Below, piece by piece: positions 52,747-61,800 of a stretch of DNA of 64,000 nt (position 1 is the stretch's first letter; each line of letters begins with the position of its first letter). Where the stretch lies: contig CAVPGP010000002.1 in assembly GCA_963704025.1 (NCBI GenBank), positions 620,001-684,000 of the forward strand, given 5' to 3'. The notes beneath the pieces were generated by a model that did not search any database, was not told the origin of the DNA, and was given only the letters and a program-made list of their open reading frames with translations. Source of the stretch: CAVPGP01 sp963704025. Lineage in GTDB: Bacteria > Actinomycetota > Thermoleophilia > Gaiellales > Gaiellaceae. Position numbers and translations under genes: made by a program.

Positions 52747-55358
52747 TTGGCGAGCGACGCGGTGATTCGGACTCCCGACCAGCGTCTGCGGGTGTTCGTG
52801 AGCTCGACGTTGGGCGAGCTAGCTGATGAGCGTCGGTCTGTGTCGCGCGCGATCTCGGCTCTGCGGCTGACGCCGGTGATGTTCGAGCTTGGGGCGCGGC
52901 CGCACCCGCCGCGGGAGCTGTACCGGGCCTACCTGGCCCAGAGCGACATCTTCATCGGACTGTACTGGCAGCGCTACGGGCAGGTCGGCGCCGGCATGGA
53001 GCTCTCGGGCCTCGAGGACGAGTTCGAGCTGTCGCGGGCGTTGCCGCGCCTGTTGTACGTGAAGGCGCCGGCGCCCGACCGCGAGCCGCGGCTCGCCGAC
53101 CTGCTCGCGCGCGTCCGGCAGGAGGCTTCCTACCGCACCTTCCGCACGCCTGCTGAGCTGGGTCGGCTGGTGCGCGACGACCTTGCAACGCTGCTGAGCG
53201 AGCGCTTCGCGGCTGCCAGCCGCCCGCCGGTGGCGGCGCCGCGAGCGCGCGGCCCTCGCCCGCTGCCCATGGCAGCGACGTCGCTGGTCGGGCGGGAGCG
53301 AGGCCATCGAGGAGGTGGCCGAGCTGGTGGGGCGGCCCGACGGACGGCTGGTGACGCTGACCGGGCCGGGCGGGGTCGGCAAGACCCGGCTGGCGTTGGC
53401 GGTGGGCGACCGGGTACGTGACCGCTTCGATGCGGGCGCCGCGTTCGTCCCGCTGGCCGCGGTCACCGAGCCGGAGCAAGTGCTGGCCGGCGATCGGCCG
53501 GGCGGTGGGGGCCGAGCTGGCAGGGACGGACTCGCCGCTGGAGGCCCTGGTCGAGCACTTGGGCGACGGCCGCTGGCTGCTCATCCTGGACAACCTGGAG
53601 CAGGTGGTCGACGTCGCCCGCGACCTCGGCGAGCTGCTGGCCCGCTGCTCCGGGCGTGGCGATCCTGGCGACCAGCCGGACGGTGCTGGGGCTCGCGGGC
53701 CGAGCGGGAGTACCCGGTGCCGCCGCTGCCGCTGCCGCCCGACCCCGGCACGGTGTCAGCTCGAGGCGCTGACGTCCTCGCCGGCGGTGGCGCTGTTCGT
53801 CGACCGCGCCCGCGCGGTGCGCCCCGGCTTCGCCCTCACCGAGGCCAACGCCGCGGCGGTGGTCGAGATCTGCCGGCGGCTGGAGGGTCTGCCGCTGGCG
53901 ATCGAGCTGGCCGCCGCCCGCACCCGGCTGCTCGACCCCGACGCGCTGCTGTCGCCGGCTGGCGACGTCGCTGGACGCTCTGGGGACCGGCACGGTCGAC
54001 CTGCCCGAGCGGCAGCACACCCTGCGGGCCACGGTCGAGTGGAGCGTGGGCCTGCTGGACGACGCCGAGCGGTCGCTGCTGGAGACCGTGGCCGTCTTCG
54101 TGGACGGCTGGACCGTCGAGGCGGCGGCCGCAGGTCGCCGGCCTGGACGAGGACCGGGCGCTGGATCTGTCCGAGGCGCTGGCCCGTCACAGCCTCATCT
54201 CACCTCGACGTCGACCGAGCACGGCCCCCGGTCGCGGATGCTGGAGACCATCCGCGCAGTTCGTCGCCGAGCGGCTGGCGGCCCGGCCCGACGTCGCCGA
54301 GATCGAGCGCCGCCACGCCGAGCTACTACCGGGCGCTGGCCGAGCAGGCGGACCGGCCGCTGCGGAGCGCCGGCCAGAGCGAGTGGCTGCGAGCGGCTGG
54401 AGGCCGAGGCGGGCAACCTGGCCGCCGCCGTGCGCTGGTACCTGGCCCACGACCCCGGGCCGCTGCCCCACCTGTTCCGGGTCCTTTGGCCCTTCGGGTG
54501 CTGTGGGTCTTCTGGGGCTGCGACGAGATCATGGGCGAGGCCCGCTCCTGGGTCGACCAGCTCCTGCCCACCGCCGACTCCCTCGACCCCCAGGCCCGAG
54601 CCGAACTGCTGTGGACGGCGCGCGGTGACCGCCCTCGAGGTGGGCGACGACGCAGGCGGCGCTGGCGGCCCGCGAGCGCCTGGCGCCGCTGCTGGACGAG
54701 ATCGAGGACCCCTACCTCCACGCGGTGTCCCAGCTGGTCATGTCGTGGACCTCGCCGGTCGTACGACGACTTCGATCGTGCTCTCAGGGAGGCGTCGGCC
54801 AGCCTGGAGCAGCTCCGCGACCAGGACGAGCCGCTGTGGACGGCCATGGCCCTGCTCACCGTCGGCAGCCTGGAGACGGCCGTGGGCCGCTACGACGACG
54901 CCCACCGCCACCTGATCGAGACGCGCGACCTGGCAGAGCGATTCGACAACGACTGGCTCGCCGGCGCCTCCCGGGTGCGACTGGGCATCCTGGCGCTGGT
55001 GCGCGGCTCGCTCGACGAGGCCCGGGCGCTGCTCGACGAGGCGCTGGAGCTCAGCCTGGCGACCGACAGCACCCACAACGTGACCCTGTGCCTGACCGCG
55101 TTCGCCCAGCTGGCGTTCGTGGAGGGCGACGCGGAGCGGGCGGCGCTGCTGGCGGGGGCGGCCGAGGGCCTGCGCCGACGGGTCGGCCTGCAGGTGTTCA
55201 GCTCGCTCACCGGGGAGATCGAGCTGGTCGCCCAGATCCGCCAGGCGCTGGGGGCCGACCGCTTCGACGAGCTTTACGCCGCCGGCTCCCGGCTCAACCG
55301 CCAGGAGGCGGTGGCCGCCGCCCGCGACACACGCCACACGAACGCTCAGGCATCCTGA
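52747..55358 (+). pseudogene. DUF4062-NTPase-TPR (STAND-like) protein, about sixteen frameshifts
   Basis: One gene of about 865 codons. The intact first part encodes a DUF4062 domain (RVFVSSTLGELADERRSVSR, SDIFIGLYWQRYGQVGAGME). Then a P-loop NTPase (LTGPGGVGKTRLALAV, Walker B WLLILDNLEQVV, ICRRLEGLPLAIELAAARTR) and TPR-like repeats follow, but between about 53303 and 54765 the frame changes some sixteen times, nearly always by one extra base (near 53303, 53489, 53652, 53695, 53756, 53954, 54128, 54195, 54227, 54259, 54326, 54391, 54497, 54623, 54657, 54765). The last 200 codons are clean. Such DUF4062/STAND proteins occur in anti-phage defence and signalling. Location in the ssrA island fits accessory DNA. 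Confidence 0.78.
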
Positions 55359-55364
55359 GCCGGT

Positions 55365-55491
55365 CTGATCACCGAAGGGCTCGACGTCGCCTACATCGCC
55401 GCCCAGCTCCATCCACGGGCACCAGGACGCAAGCGACCTCGAGCACGCGATGGAGCGGTACGCCGAGGCGAAGGCTGGAGGGTCGCTCTAG
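55365..55491 (+). pseudogene. second tyrosine integrase 3' remnant
   Basis: The codons give LITEGLDVAYIAAQL, the helix that precedes the GHSSP motif in XerC/phage integrases; after a frame change comes HGHQDASDLEHAMERYAEAK and a stop. Motif residues are partly lost. It lies 66 bases before the ssrA-end repeat at 55557, mirroring the remnant beside the 52376 repeat. Confidence 0.5.
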
Positions 55492-55510
55492 TTAGGCAGC
55501 CCGCCAATCG

Positions 55511-55534
55511 TTCCCCCCGAAGAACTCGGGGGAA
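55511..55534. terminator. hairpin beside the 55557 repeat
   Basis: A 9-bp stem (ttccccc-ga with tcgggggaa, one bulged C) and a 5-base loop between the integrase remnant and the att-like repeat. Confidence 0.45.
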
Positions 55535-55556
55535 ACGGCTTGGTTAGGCCAACAAG

Positions 55557-55582
55557 TGGAGGCGGCGGGAATCGAACCCGCG
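55557..55582 (-). repeat. att-like copy of ssrA 3' end
   Basis: A 26-base copy identical to the tmRNA end and preceded, like it, by aag. Sequence beyond the repeat is unrelated to tmRNA. Confidence 0.8.
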
Positions 55583-55767
55583 GAAGATTTCCGCCGCAAA
55601 CCGTCCTGACGTGTCTGGTTCTCCCGCCCTTCCGTGCCACGGGGAGCTCAGTAGCAGCTTGCCCCCGCGACCGGTCCGTTTCGTCGCGTGATCCGGACGG
55701 CAGCGGCATGGTTGGCGGCGGTGGAGGACGTGCTTCCGCGCGCTTCGGCTGCGAGATTGGGCGCCTG

Positions 55768-55863
55768 ATGCCAGATGACCAGATCAGCCCGGACTACGAG
55801 ACGCCGACGACGGAGGAGTTCATCGCGGAGGTGCGCCGGCGGACCCGCCGACATGAGGGGTAG
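55768..55863 (+). CDS. 31-aa acidic ORF, unknown
   Basis: Starts MPDDQISPDYETPTTEEFIA and ends with Arg-rich EVRRRTRRHEG. An in-frame ATG at 55708 would add a Gly-rich lead. Charged start, TEEFIAEVRRR helix and basic end resemble small actinobacterial proteins of unknown role. Evidence is weak because of its length. Confidence 0.35.
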   Translation: MPDDQISPDYETPTTEEFIAEVRRRTRRHEG

Positions 55864-55926
55864 TCGACATCATCGTGCCGACTGAGCGCGTAGAGTCGGC
55901 CTCAGTCCGACCGACGGAGGAGCGAA

Positions 55927-57298
55927 GTGATGAGCATGTACGCAGTTGTCGACCCCGCGACCGGCGAGACGCTCAAGGAGTACCCGACGATCACGGACGA
56001 CGAGCTGCGGGACGCGATCGCCCGCGCCGACCGGGCACACCGCGAGTGGTCGAGAGCTGCGACTGTCGCTGACCGCGCCTCGCTCGTGCGGCGCGTCGGC
56101 GAGCTGCACTCGGAACGGCGGAAGGAGCTTGCGGAAATCATCGTCGCCGAGATGGGCAAGCCGGTACGGCAAGCGCGGGGCGAGGTCGACTTCTGTGCGT
56201 CGATCTACGGGTTCTACGCAGACAATGCGGAAGCACTGATGGCAGACGAGGCGATTGAGCTCCTCGACGGGTGAGGGGTCGGCGGTCGTCCGCCGCAGCT
56301 CACTCGGCGTCCTGCTGGGGATCATGCCGTGGAACTTCCCCTACTACCAGGTCGCACGCTTCGCGGCGCCGAACCTGATCATCGGCAACACGCTTCTGTT
56401 GAAGCACGCGCCCCAGTGCCCGCAGTCGGCTGAGGCGATGGCGCAGATGTTCCGCGATGCTGGCTTCCCCGACGGCGCATACGTGAACATCTACGCCACG
56501 AACGAGCAGATCGAGTGGGTAATCGCCGATCCGCGCGTCCGCGGCGTATCCGTCACCGGCTCCGAGCGCGCCGGCGCCGCCGTCGCGGAGATCGCTGGCC
56601 GGCATCTGACGAAGGTCGTTCTCGAGCTCGGCGGCTCCGACCCGTTCATCGTCCTCGGCACTGACGACCTCGACAAGACGGTCGAGGACGCTGTCGCCGC
56701 GCGGATCGACAACGCGGGCCAGTCGTGCAACGGCGCGAAACGGTTCATCGTGATCGACGAGCTCTACGAGCCGTTCCTCGAGAAGTTCACGGCCGCGCTC
56801 ACCGCTGTGAAGCAGGGTGATCCGCGCGAGCGCGAGACCGAGTGCGGGCCGCTGTCCTCTCAGGTCGCGGCCGACCGCCTCGAGGATCAGGTCCGGCGCG
56901 CGGTCGAGCAGGGCGCGACGGTCGTCGCCGGCGGCAAGCGCAACGGCAACTACTTTGAGCCGACGGTGCTGACGGACATCACGCCGGAGAACGACATCTA
57001 CCGTGAAGAGCTGTTCGGCCCGGCCGCCCAGGTCTATCGCGTGCCGTCGGAGGAGGAGGCGGTCGCGCTGGCAAACGACACGCCGTTCGGGCTCGGCTCA
57101 TACGTGATGACGAACGACCTGGAGCAGGCCGAGCGCGTCGCGGACCGGATCGACGCCGGCATGGTCTACGTGAACATCGTCGGCGCAGACGGTGCCGAGC
57201 TGCCGTTCGGCGGCACGAAACGCTCCGGCTTCGGACGCGAGCTCGGCCGCTACGGGGCCGACGAGTTCGTCAACAAGAAGCTGATCCGCATCAGCTGA
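55927..57298 (+). pseudogene. aldehyde dehydrogenase (SSADH-like), one frameshift
   Basis: An aldehyde dehydrogenase of about 456 codons close to succinate-semialdehyde dehydrogenases. The N-terminal part (ATGETLKEYPTITDDELRDA) ends at a TGA near 56271; one extra G in a GGG run (56269-56271) explains it, and the rest continues as VLLGIMPWNFPYYQVARFAA, with VTGSERAG, ELGGSDPFIVL (catalytic Glu), NAGQSCNGAKRF (catalytic Cys) and PFGGTKRSGFGRELG. It oxidises an aldehyde with NAD(P)+. A ggagg ribosome site precedes the start. A single homopolymer indel may be a sequencing error, in which case the gene is functional. Confidence 0.85.
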
Positions 57299-57394
57299 GC
57301 AAGAGGATCGTCTCCTTCCCGGAAGGCACCTTCGACCTGTCCGAACGAGCGACTGATGCTGCCGCCGCGGGCGGCCTACGGTAGGGTCAGCCGC

Positions 57395-57934
57395 ATGATC
57401 GGGCAGCGTGCGCTGCTGGTGGTCGACGTTCAGCGCGGCTTCGAGGATCCAGCGCTCGGACCCCGCGACAATCCCCATGCCGAGGAGAACGTCGCCAAGC
57501 TGATTGCCGCGTGGCGTCGGCGCGGCGACCCGATCGTGGTCGTTCAGCACGATTGGCGGGGTGGACCGCTCGAGCGCGGCACGCCCGGCTTCGAGCTGAA
57601 AGAGTCCGTCGCCGGCGAGCCCGATCTGCGCATTGTCAAGACAGTGCACTCGTCGTTTCACGGAGATGTCGATCTCGACGCATGGCTGCGCGAGCGCGGG
57701 ATCGGTGCGATCGCGGTGTGCGGGATTCAGACGAACTTTTGCTGTGAGACGACCGCTCGCATCGGCTCCGACCTTGGGTACGACGTGTGGTTCGTCCTCG
57801 ACGCGACCCACACGTTCGACATCGCCGCGCCGGATGGCGAGGTGGTGCCGGCTGCCGAGATCGCGCGCATGACCGGCATCAACCTCCAGGACGAGTTCGC
57901 GGAGGTCGTGACGACCGCGGCAGCCTGCACGTGA
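57395..57934 (+). CDS. isochorismatase-fold cysteine hydrolase
   Basis: A 179-residue cysteine hydrolase of the isochorismatase/nicotinamidase superfamily. The triad is D11 (LLVVDVQRGFED), K82 (IVKTVHSSF) and C117 in CGIQTNFCCETTARIGSDLG. Substrate unknown: nicotinamide, isochorismate, ureidoacrylate or an N-carbamoyl compound are possible. The ATG at 57395 follows TAGGGT by 7 bases with no ribosome site. It lies in the island segment next to ssrA, 96 bases after the aldehyde dehydrogenase. Confidence 0.88.
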   Translation: MIGQRALLVVDVQRGFEDPALGPRDNPHAEENVAKLIAAWRRRGDPIVVVQHDWRGGPLERGTPGFELKESVAGEPDLRIVKTVHSSFHGDVDLDAWLRERGIGAIAVCGIQTNFCCETTARIGSDLGYDVWFVLDATHTFDIAAPDGEVVPAAEIARMTGINLQDEFAEVVTTAAACT

Positions 57935-57969
57935 CCTTCAGGCGGCGTCGCAGGCGCCGAAGTCACTCG

Positions 57970-58194
57970 AGGAACTGTTCTGGAGGGCAGTAGGTCCGGG
58001 TCGATGCCGTCGCCGAGGTCTCGGCTCGTGTCGATCCGGTTCTCGCACGGCGCGTCGCTTAGCGCCTGGCCGTACTCGGAGGCGGCGTGCTCGGGCTTGG
58101 AGAGCGTCGCCGGGATCACGGTCGCTTCCTCGGGCCCCGAGGGGTCGGTTCGCGTGATCGACTTGTGGGTGCGGGCGCCGGTGTCGGTCTGAGT
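57970..58194 (-). pseudogene. unidentified coding remnant
   Basis: On the minus strand, one frame has near-uniform G or C at third codon positions, the signature of real coding in this genome, and encodes segments such as TGARTHKSITRTDPSGPEEA and LSKPEHAASEYGQALSDAPC. It lacks a credible start and runs into the antisense of the hydrolase gene. No family recognised; probably part of a gene lost when the island formed. Confidence 0.35.
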
Positions 58195-58219
58195 TCGCCG
58201 AGTTTCTTGGCCTTGGAAG

Positions 58220-58584
58220 TGGAGGCGGCGGGAATCGAACCCGCGTCCGCGGACGCACCGACCGAGCGTCTACAAGCTTAGGCTGCCCTTGGGATCTCGC
58301 CCGGACGGCTGGTGTGCAGCCGACCTACCGCCGGACCAGCCATCCTGAAGTCTCGCACCTCCGGCGATTGGCTCTCCTTCGGTGCCAGCCCGTTTGTTGA
58401 TGCCGCTTCCGAGTCACGGGCCCAACTCGGGGCGACACGCTACTTAGCCTTTGAGACTAAGCGGCGAGTGCGAGGTTTTCGTCCGCACTTGCGTTTGGTT
58501 TCCGGTTGTTTAACGAGGCCGACCGGAGACCTCGGCTTGCAGCTCGACCGGATGAATCGCCCACGTCGAAACCAGGGCGCCCCC
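58220..58584 (-). ncRNA. ssrA: transfer-messenger RNA (tmRNA)
   Basis: A 365-nt tmRNA. The 5' end GGGGGCGCCCTGGTTTCGACG pairs with the 3' CGCCTCC to form the tRNA-like acceptor (one G-U pair), and the T arm GCGGGTTCGATTCCCGC is present; CCA is not encoded. The tag reading frame (58492 to 58460, then TAG) gives ASADENLALAA, ending in the LAA degradation signal. Stem elements of the pseudoknots flank the tag. tmRNA rescues stalled ribosomes with SmpB, whose gene lies 1.4 kb upstream. Its 3' end is the target duplicated across the island array. Confidence 0.95.
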
Positions 58585-58626
58585 GTATGTGTGTCGTCGC
58601 ATTGTAGCCCGGTCTTGGGTTCCGGC

Positions 58627-59957
58627 TAGGCCGGCGCGGGCACGGGCTCGGGCGCGTGCACCCGCGCGTCGTAGCGCCTGAAGGCCGGCAGGGCGATCGC
58701 CGCGACCGCGACTCCGGCGATGCAGAGCAGGCCGCCGGAGACGATCGACGCACGCACGCCCGACGAACGCGGCGACGACGCCCGACTCGACGTTTCCGAG
58801 CAGCGGTCCCGTCGAGTAGGACAGCTGCTCGATTCCTGCGAGCCGCCCGCGGAGCCGGTCCGGGATCGTCTGGTTCCAGATCGTGCTCCGGAAGATGCCG
58901 CTCAGCATGTCGGCGAACCCGGCCACGACGAGCCCGGCGCAGGCGACGGAGACGCTTGTCGCGAGCCCGCAGACGACGATCCCCACGCCCCAGCCCGCCG
59001 CGGCGACCAGCACGGCCAGGCCGTGGCGGTGCACGCGGCCCGTCCAGCCGCTCGTGAGCGACGCGAGCATGGCGCCGAACGACGGGGCCGCGTAGAGCAG
59101 CCCGAGCACGCCCGGGCCGCCGAGCTTCTCGGCGAACGCGGGGAAGAGCGCATTCGGCATGCCGAAGAACATGGCGATGATGTCGACGCCGTACGTGCCG
59201 ACGAGCTCCGGGCGGCTCATGGCGTAGCGGAAGCCCTCGACCACGCCACGCAGGCTCGGCGGCTCCGCGTCGGGAGGCGGCGGGACGGCGCGCATCAGCA
59301 GGAGGCAGCCGAGCGAGACGGCGAAGGTGACGAGGTCGACGCCGAAGGTCGCAGGCAGGCCGATCGTCGCGATCAGGAGGCCGCCCGTGGCCGGGCCGAG
59401 GATCATGCCGAAGGTGCCGCGGAGCGAGCTGAGCGCCGCGGCGGCGGGCAGCTCGTCGCGCTCGACGAGCCGCGGCAGGAGCGCGTCGAGCGACGGCCGC
59501 TGCAGGCCGTCGAGCGCCGCCATCACCGCCGCCAGGACGAAGAGCGCCCACGCCTGCGGGCTGGACAGCGAGCGAGTTCGCCAGCAGGAGCGCCGAGCAG
59601 GCCATGAACGCGAGCTCGGTCACGAGCACCATGCGGCGCCGGTCGATCGCGTCCGCGAGCGCACCGCCGACGAACGCGGTCACGAAGAGCGGCGCCAGCT
59701 CGACCAGCCCCAGCAGCCCGACGAGGAGCGTCGACCCGGTCAGCTGGTAGAGCTGATACGGGATCGCGACGTACGTGATCATCGAGCCGAAGAACGTGGT
59801 CGCCTGCCCGAACCAGAGGAGCCGGAAGTCCCGCCGGCGCCGCAGCGGACCGATGTCGATCGTTGCGAGCCGTGCGAGCCTGCCGCACGCCCGATTCCGG
59901 GACGGGCGGCGCCGGGCCGAGCCGCTCGGCCTCGTTCAGGTCGTGCGGGTCGCTCAC
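58627..59957 (-). pseudogene. MFS transporter, three frameshifts
   Basis: An MFS_3-type exporter of about 440 codons coupled to smpB (GTG of this gene overlaps the smpB stop as GTGA). It reads from the start VSDPHDLNEAERLGPAP to VR, shifts near 59880 into RDFRLLWFGQATTFFGSMIT, shifts again near 59570 into ALFVLAAVMAALDGLQRPSL, and near 58760 (extra G in a GGG run) into SIVSGGLLCIAGVAVAAIAL and a proper end EPVPAPA. All three are consistent with one extra base. Between them the 12-helix pattern is intact. Function if intact: small-molecule efflux. Confidence 0.8.
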
Positions 59958-60418
59958 CGCCTGCTCTTGAGCGCGCGCTCGATCTGGCGATCGGCGTCGC
60001 GCTGCGCGAGGTCGCGCCGCTTGTCGCGCACGTCCTTGCCGCGCGCCAGCGCGAGCTCGACCTTGGCCCGGCCGTTCTTCCAGTAGAGGCGGGTCGGGAC
60101 GAGCGTCAGGCCCTTCTCGCGGATGCTGCCGTAGAGCGAGTCGATCTGCCGCCGGTGCAGCAGCAGCTTGCGAGGGCGGTCCGGCTCGTGGTTCGAGTAG
60201 CCGCCCTTGTCGTAGGAGGCGATCGAGGCGCCGTGCAGCCACAGCTCCCCGTCCCGCACGTCGGCGTACGCCTGGGCGAGCGTCGCGCGCCCCTCACGCA
60301 GCGACTTCACCTCCGTGCCGGTCAGCACGATCCCCGCCTCGTAGCGGTCGAGCAGCTGGTACTCGTGCCGCGCCTTGCGGTTCTCGGCGATCGTCTTCTC
60401 ACCCTCGCGCTTCGCCAC
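59954..60418 (-). CDS. smpB: SsrA-binding protein SmpB
   Basis: A 154-residue SmpB, the protein partner of tmRNA in ribosome rescue. Conserved blocks are ENRKARHEYQLLDRYEAGIV, GTEVKSLREGRATL, ELWLHGASIASY and RPRKLLLHRRQI, followed by the basic C-terminal tail (KDVRDKRRDLAQRDADRQIE, then RALKSRR) that enters the mRNA channel. The GTG start follows TAGACT by 7 bases. Upstream of the MFS gene and tmRNA on the same strand. Confidence 0.97.
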   Translation of the reverse strand: MAKREGEKTIAENRKARHEYQLLDRYEAGIVLTGTEVKSLREGRATLAQAYADVRDGELWLHGASIASYDKGGYSNHEPDRPRKLLLHRRQIDSLYGSIREKGLTLVPTRLYWKNGRAKVELALARGKDVRDKRRDLAQRDADRQIERALKSRR

Positions 60419-60477
60419 GCGCCCCAGTCTAGGGGCGCGCGGCGAAGGCGCAGAAGGTCAGATCACTGCGGGTCAGA

Positions 60478-61686
60478 TCACTGGGTCCCGTTGTCGACGA
60501 GGCCGGATCTGCCGTGGGCGATGTCGACGGCGATCTGCGTGTAGATGGTGTTCAGCTGGCCGGAGTCGGGCCGGTTGTAGAAGTTCCCGGTCGAGGCGAT
60601 CTGCGTCAGCGCCGACAGCACCGTGATCGCCGGGGACTCCGTGCTGCCGGTGTACGACTTGCAGCCGCCCGTGTCGTCGTCGAGCGCGTACCCGATCGAG
60701 TACACGAGCGTGGCGCGGGCCTTGAGCGTGTTGGCAGAGGTGACGCCCTGGTGGCACGGCTTCGTCCGGTACGGCGACGAGGTGCTGTAGTAGGTCGGGC
60801 CCGTGTTCGCGGCACCGTCTGTGAGGAAGACGACCACGTCCGGGACGGTCGGCCGCCCGTCCTTGTCGAGCTCGGCCTGCGCCGCCTCGATGGCGTTGGC
60901 GTACGACGTCGTACCGCCACCCTGGACGCAGTTGAGCGTCGTGATCAGGTCCGAGGAGGAGTTGAGCGGCCCGCCCTTGATCCGGAAGTCCTTCGAGAGC
61001 GGGACGATCGTGTACGCGGCGCTCGTCAGGTTGTAGTTGGTCTGGTCAGACGTCCCGCAGCGTGTGGCGACGGTCTTGGCCGGTGGCAGCACCGCCAGAC
61101 CGACCCACTGCGTCGTCGGGTCCATGTACCCGAGAAATGTCCGGATGCCGTTCTTCGCGTTGTTCAGGTCGGTGCAGGCCGGATCGTTCGCGCCGGACGG
61201 CCCCTGGCACATCGAGCCGGTGCGGTCGAGCACCAACATCACGTCGACCGGGCGTGCGCCGCACGGCGAGCACGCGGTCGAGCGGACGTGGACCCGGAAC
61301 GAGTCGACGCCGAGCAGGCGGAGGAACCAGGTGGGGACGTGCGCCTCCTCGTCGACGGTGACCGAGTTGACGGGACTGCACCCCGGGATCGAGGTGAGGC
61401 AGCGAGCGGCGACGACCTCCGTCGGGGTGAACTCACGCACGCGGTTTCGTGCCCCCGGGCCCGTGCCGTAGAGGCGCGCCGTCGCGACGGCCTTCGATGC
61501 GTCGGGCAGCTCCTGGCCGCCGGCGAGTGCAGCAGCGTCCGCCGACGCCTGCAGCTGGCGGTGTGTGTAGTACGCGTGCCCGACGTCGATCACGAGACCC
61601 GCGATCCCGATCAGGCCGACGAGCAACAGTACGAAAGCAACGACCACCTGGCCGTGCTCTTGCCGCAGAGGAGAGTCCTTCTTCAC
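60478..61686 (-). CDS. TadG-like pilus-locus protein with VWA domain
   Basis: A protein of about 402 residues starting at GTG 61686, with GGAGG 7 bases upstream. It begins with a Tad_N/TadE-type anchor (LRQEHGQVVVAFVLLLVGLI, then IDVGHAYYTHRQLQASADAA), then a short domain with four Cys and a von Willebrand factor A domain with the MIDAS start DVMLVLDRTGSM and later DVVVFLTDGAAN. TadG proteins are part of Flp/Tad pilus secretion systems; no other tad genes are in the window, so this may be an orphan surface protein. Confidence 0.85.
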   Translation of the reverse strand: MKKDSPLRQEHGQVVVAFVLLLVGLIGIAGLVIDVGHAYYTHRQLQASADAAALAGGQELPDASKAVATARLYGTGPGARNRVREFTPTEVVAARCLTSIPGCSPVNSVTVDEEAHVPTWFLRLLGVDSFRVHVRSTACSPCGARPVDVMLVLDRTGSMCQGPSGANDPACTDLNNAKNGIRTFLGYMDPTTQWVGLAVLPPAKTVATRCGTSDQTNYNLTSAAYTIVPLSKDFRIKGGPLNSSSDLITTLNCVQGGGTTSYANAIEAAQAELDKDGRPTVPDVVVFLTDGAANTGPTYYSTSSPYRTKPCHQGVTSANTLKARATLVYSIGYALDDDTGGCKSYTGSTESPAITVLSALTQIASTGNFYNRPDSGQLNTIYTQIAVDIAHGRSGLVDNGTQ

Positions 61687-61800
61687 GGCGCAACCTCCAC
61701 TCTGTTTTGGTGCGCCGCCCCGCACCAGAACCTCTGTTCTTCGGCTCAACAAAGCGGAGCGCGGGCCTCGCCGCAATCCCTGGTTCGGGTGATGAAGCCG

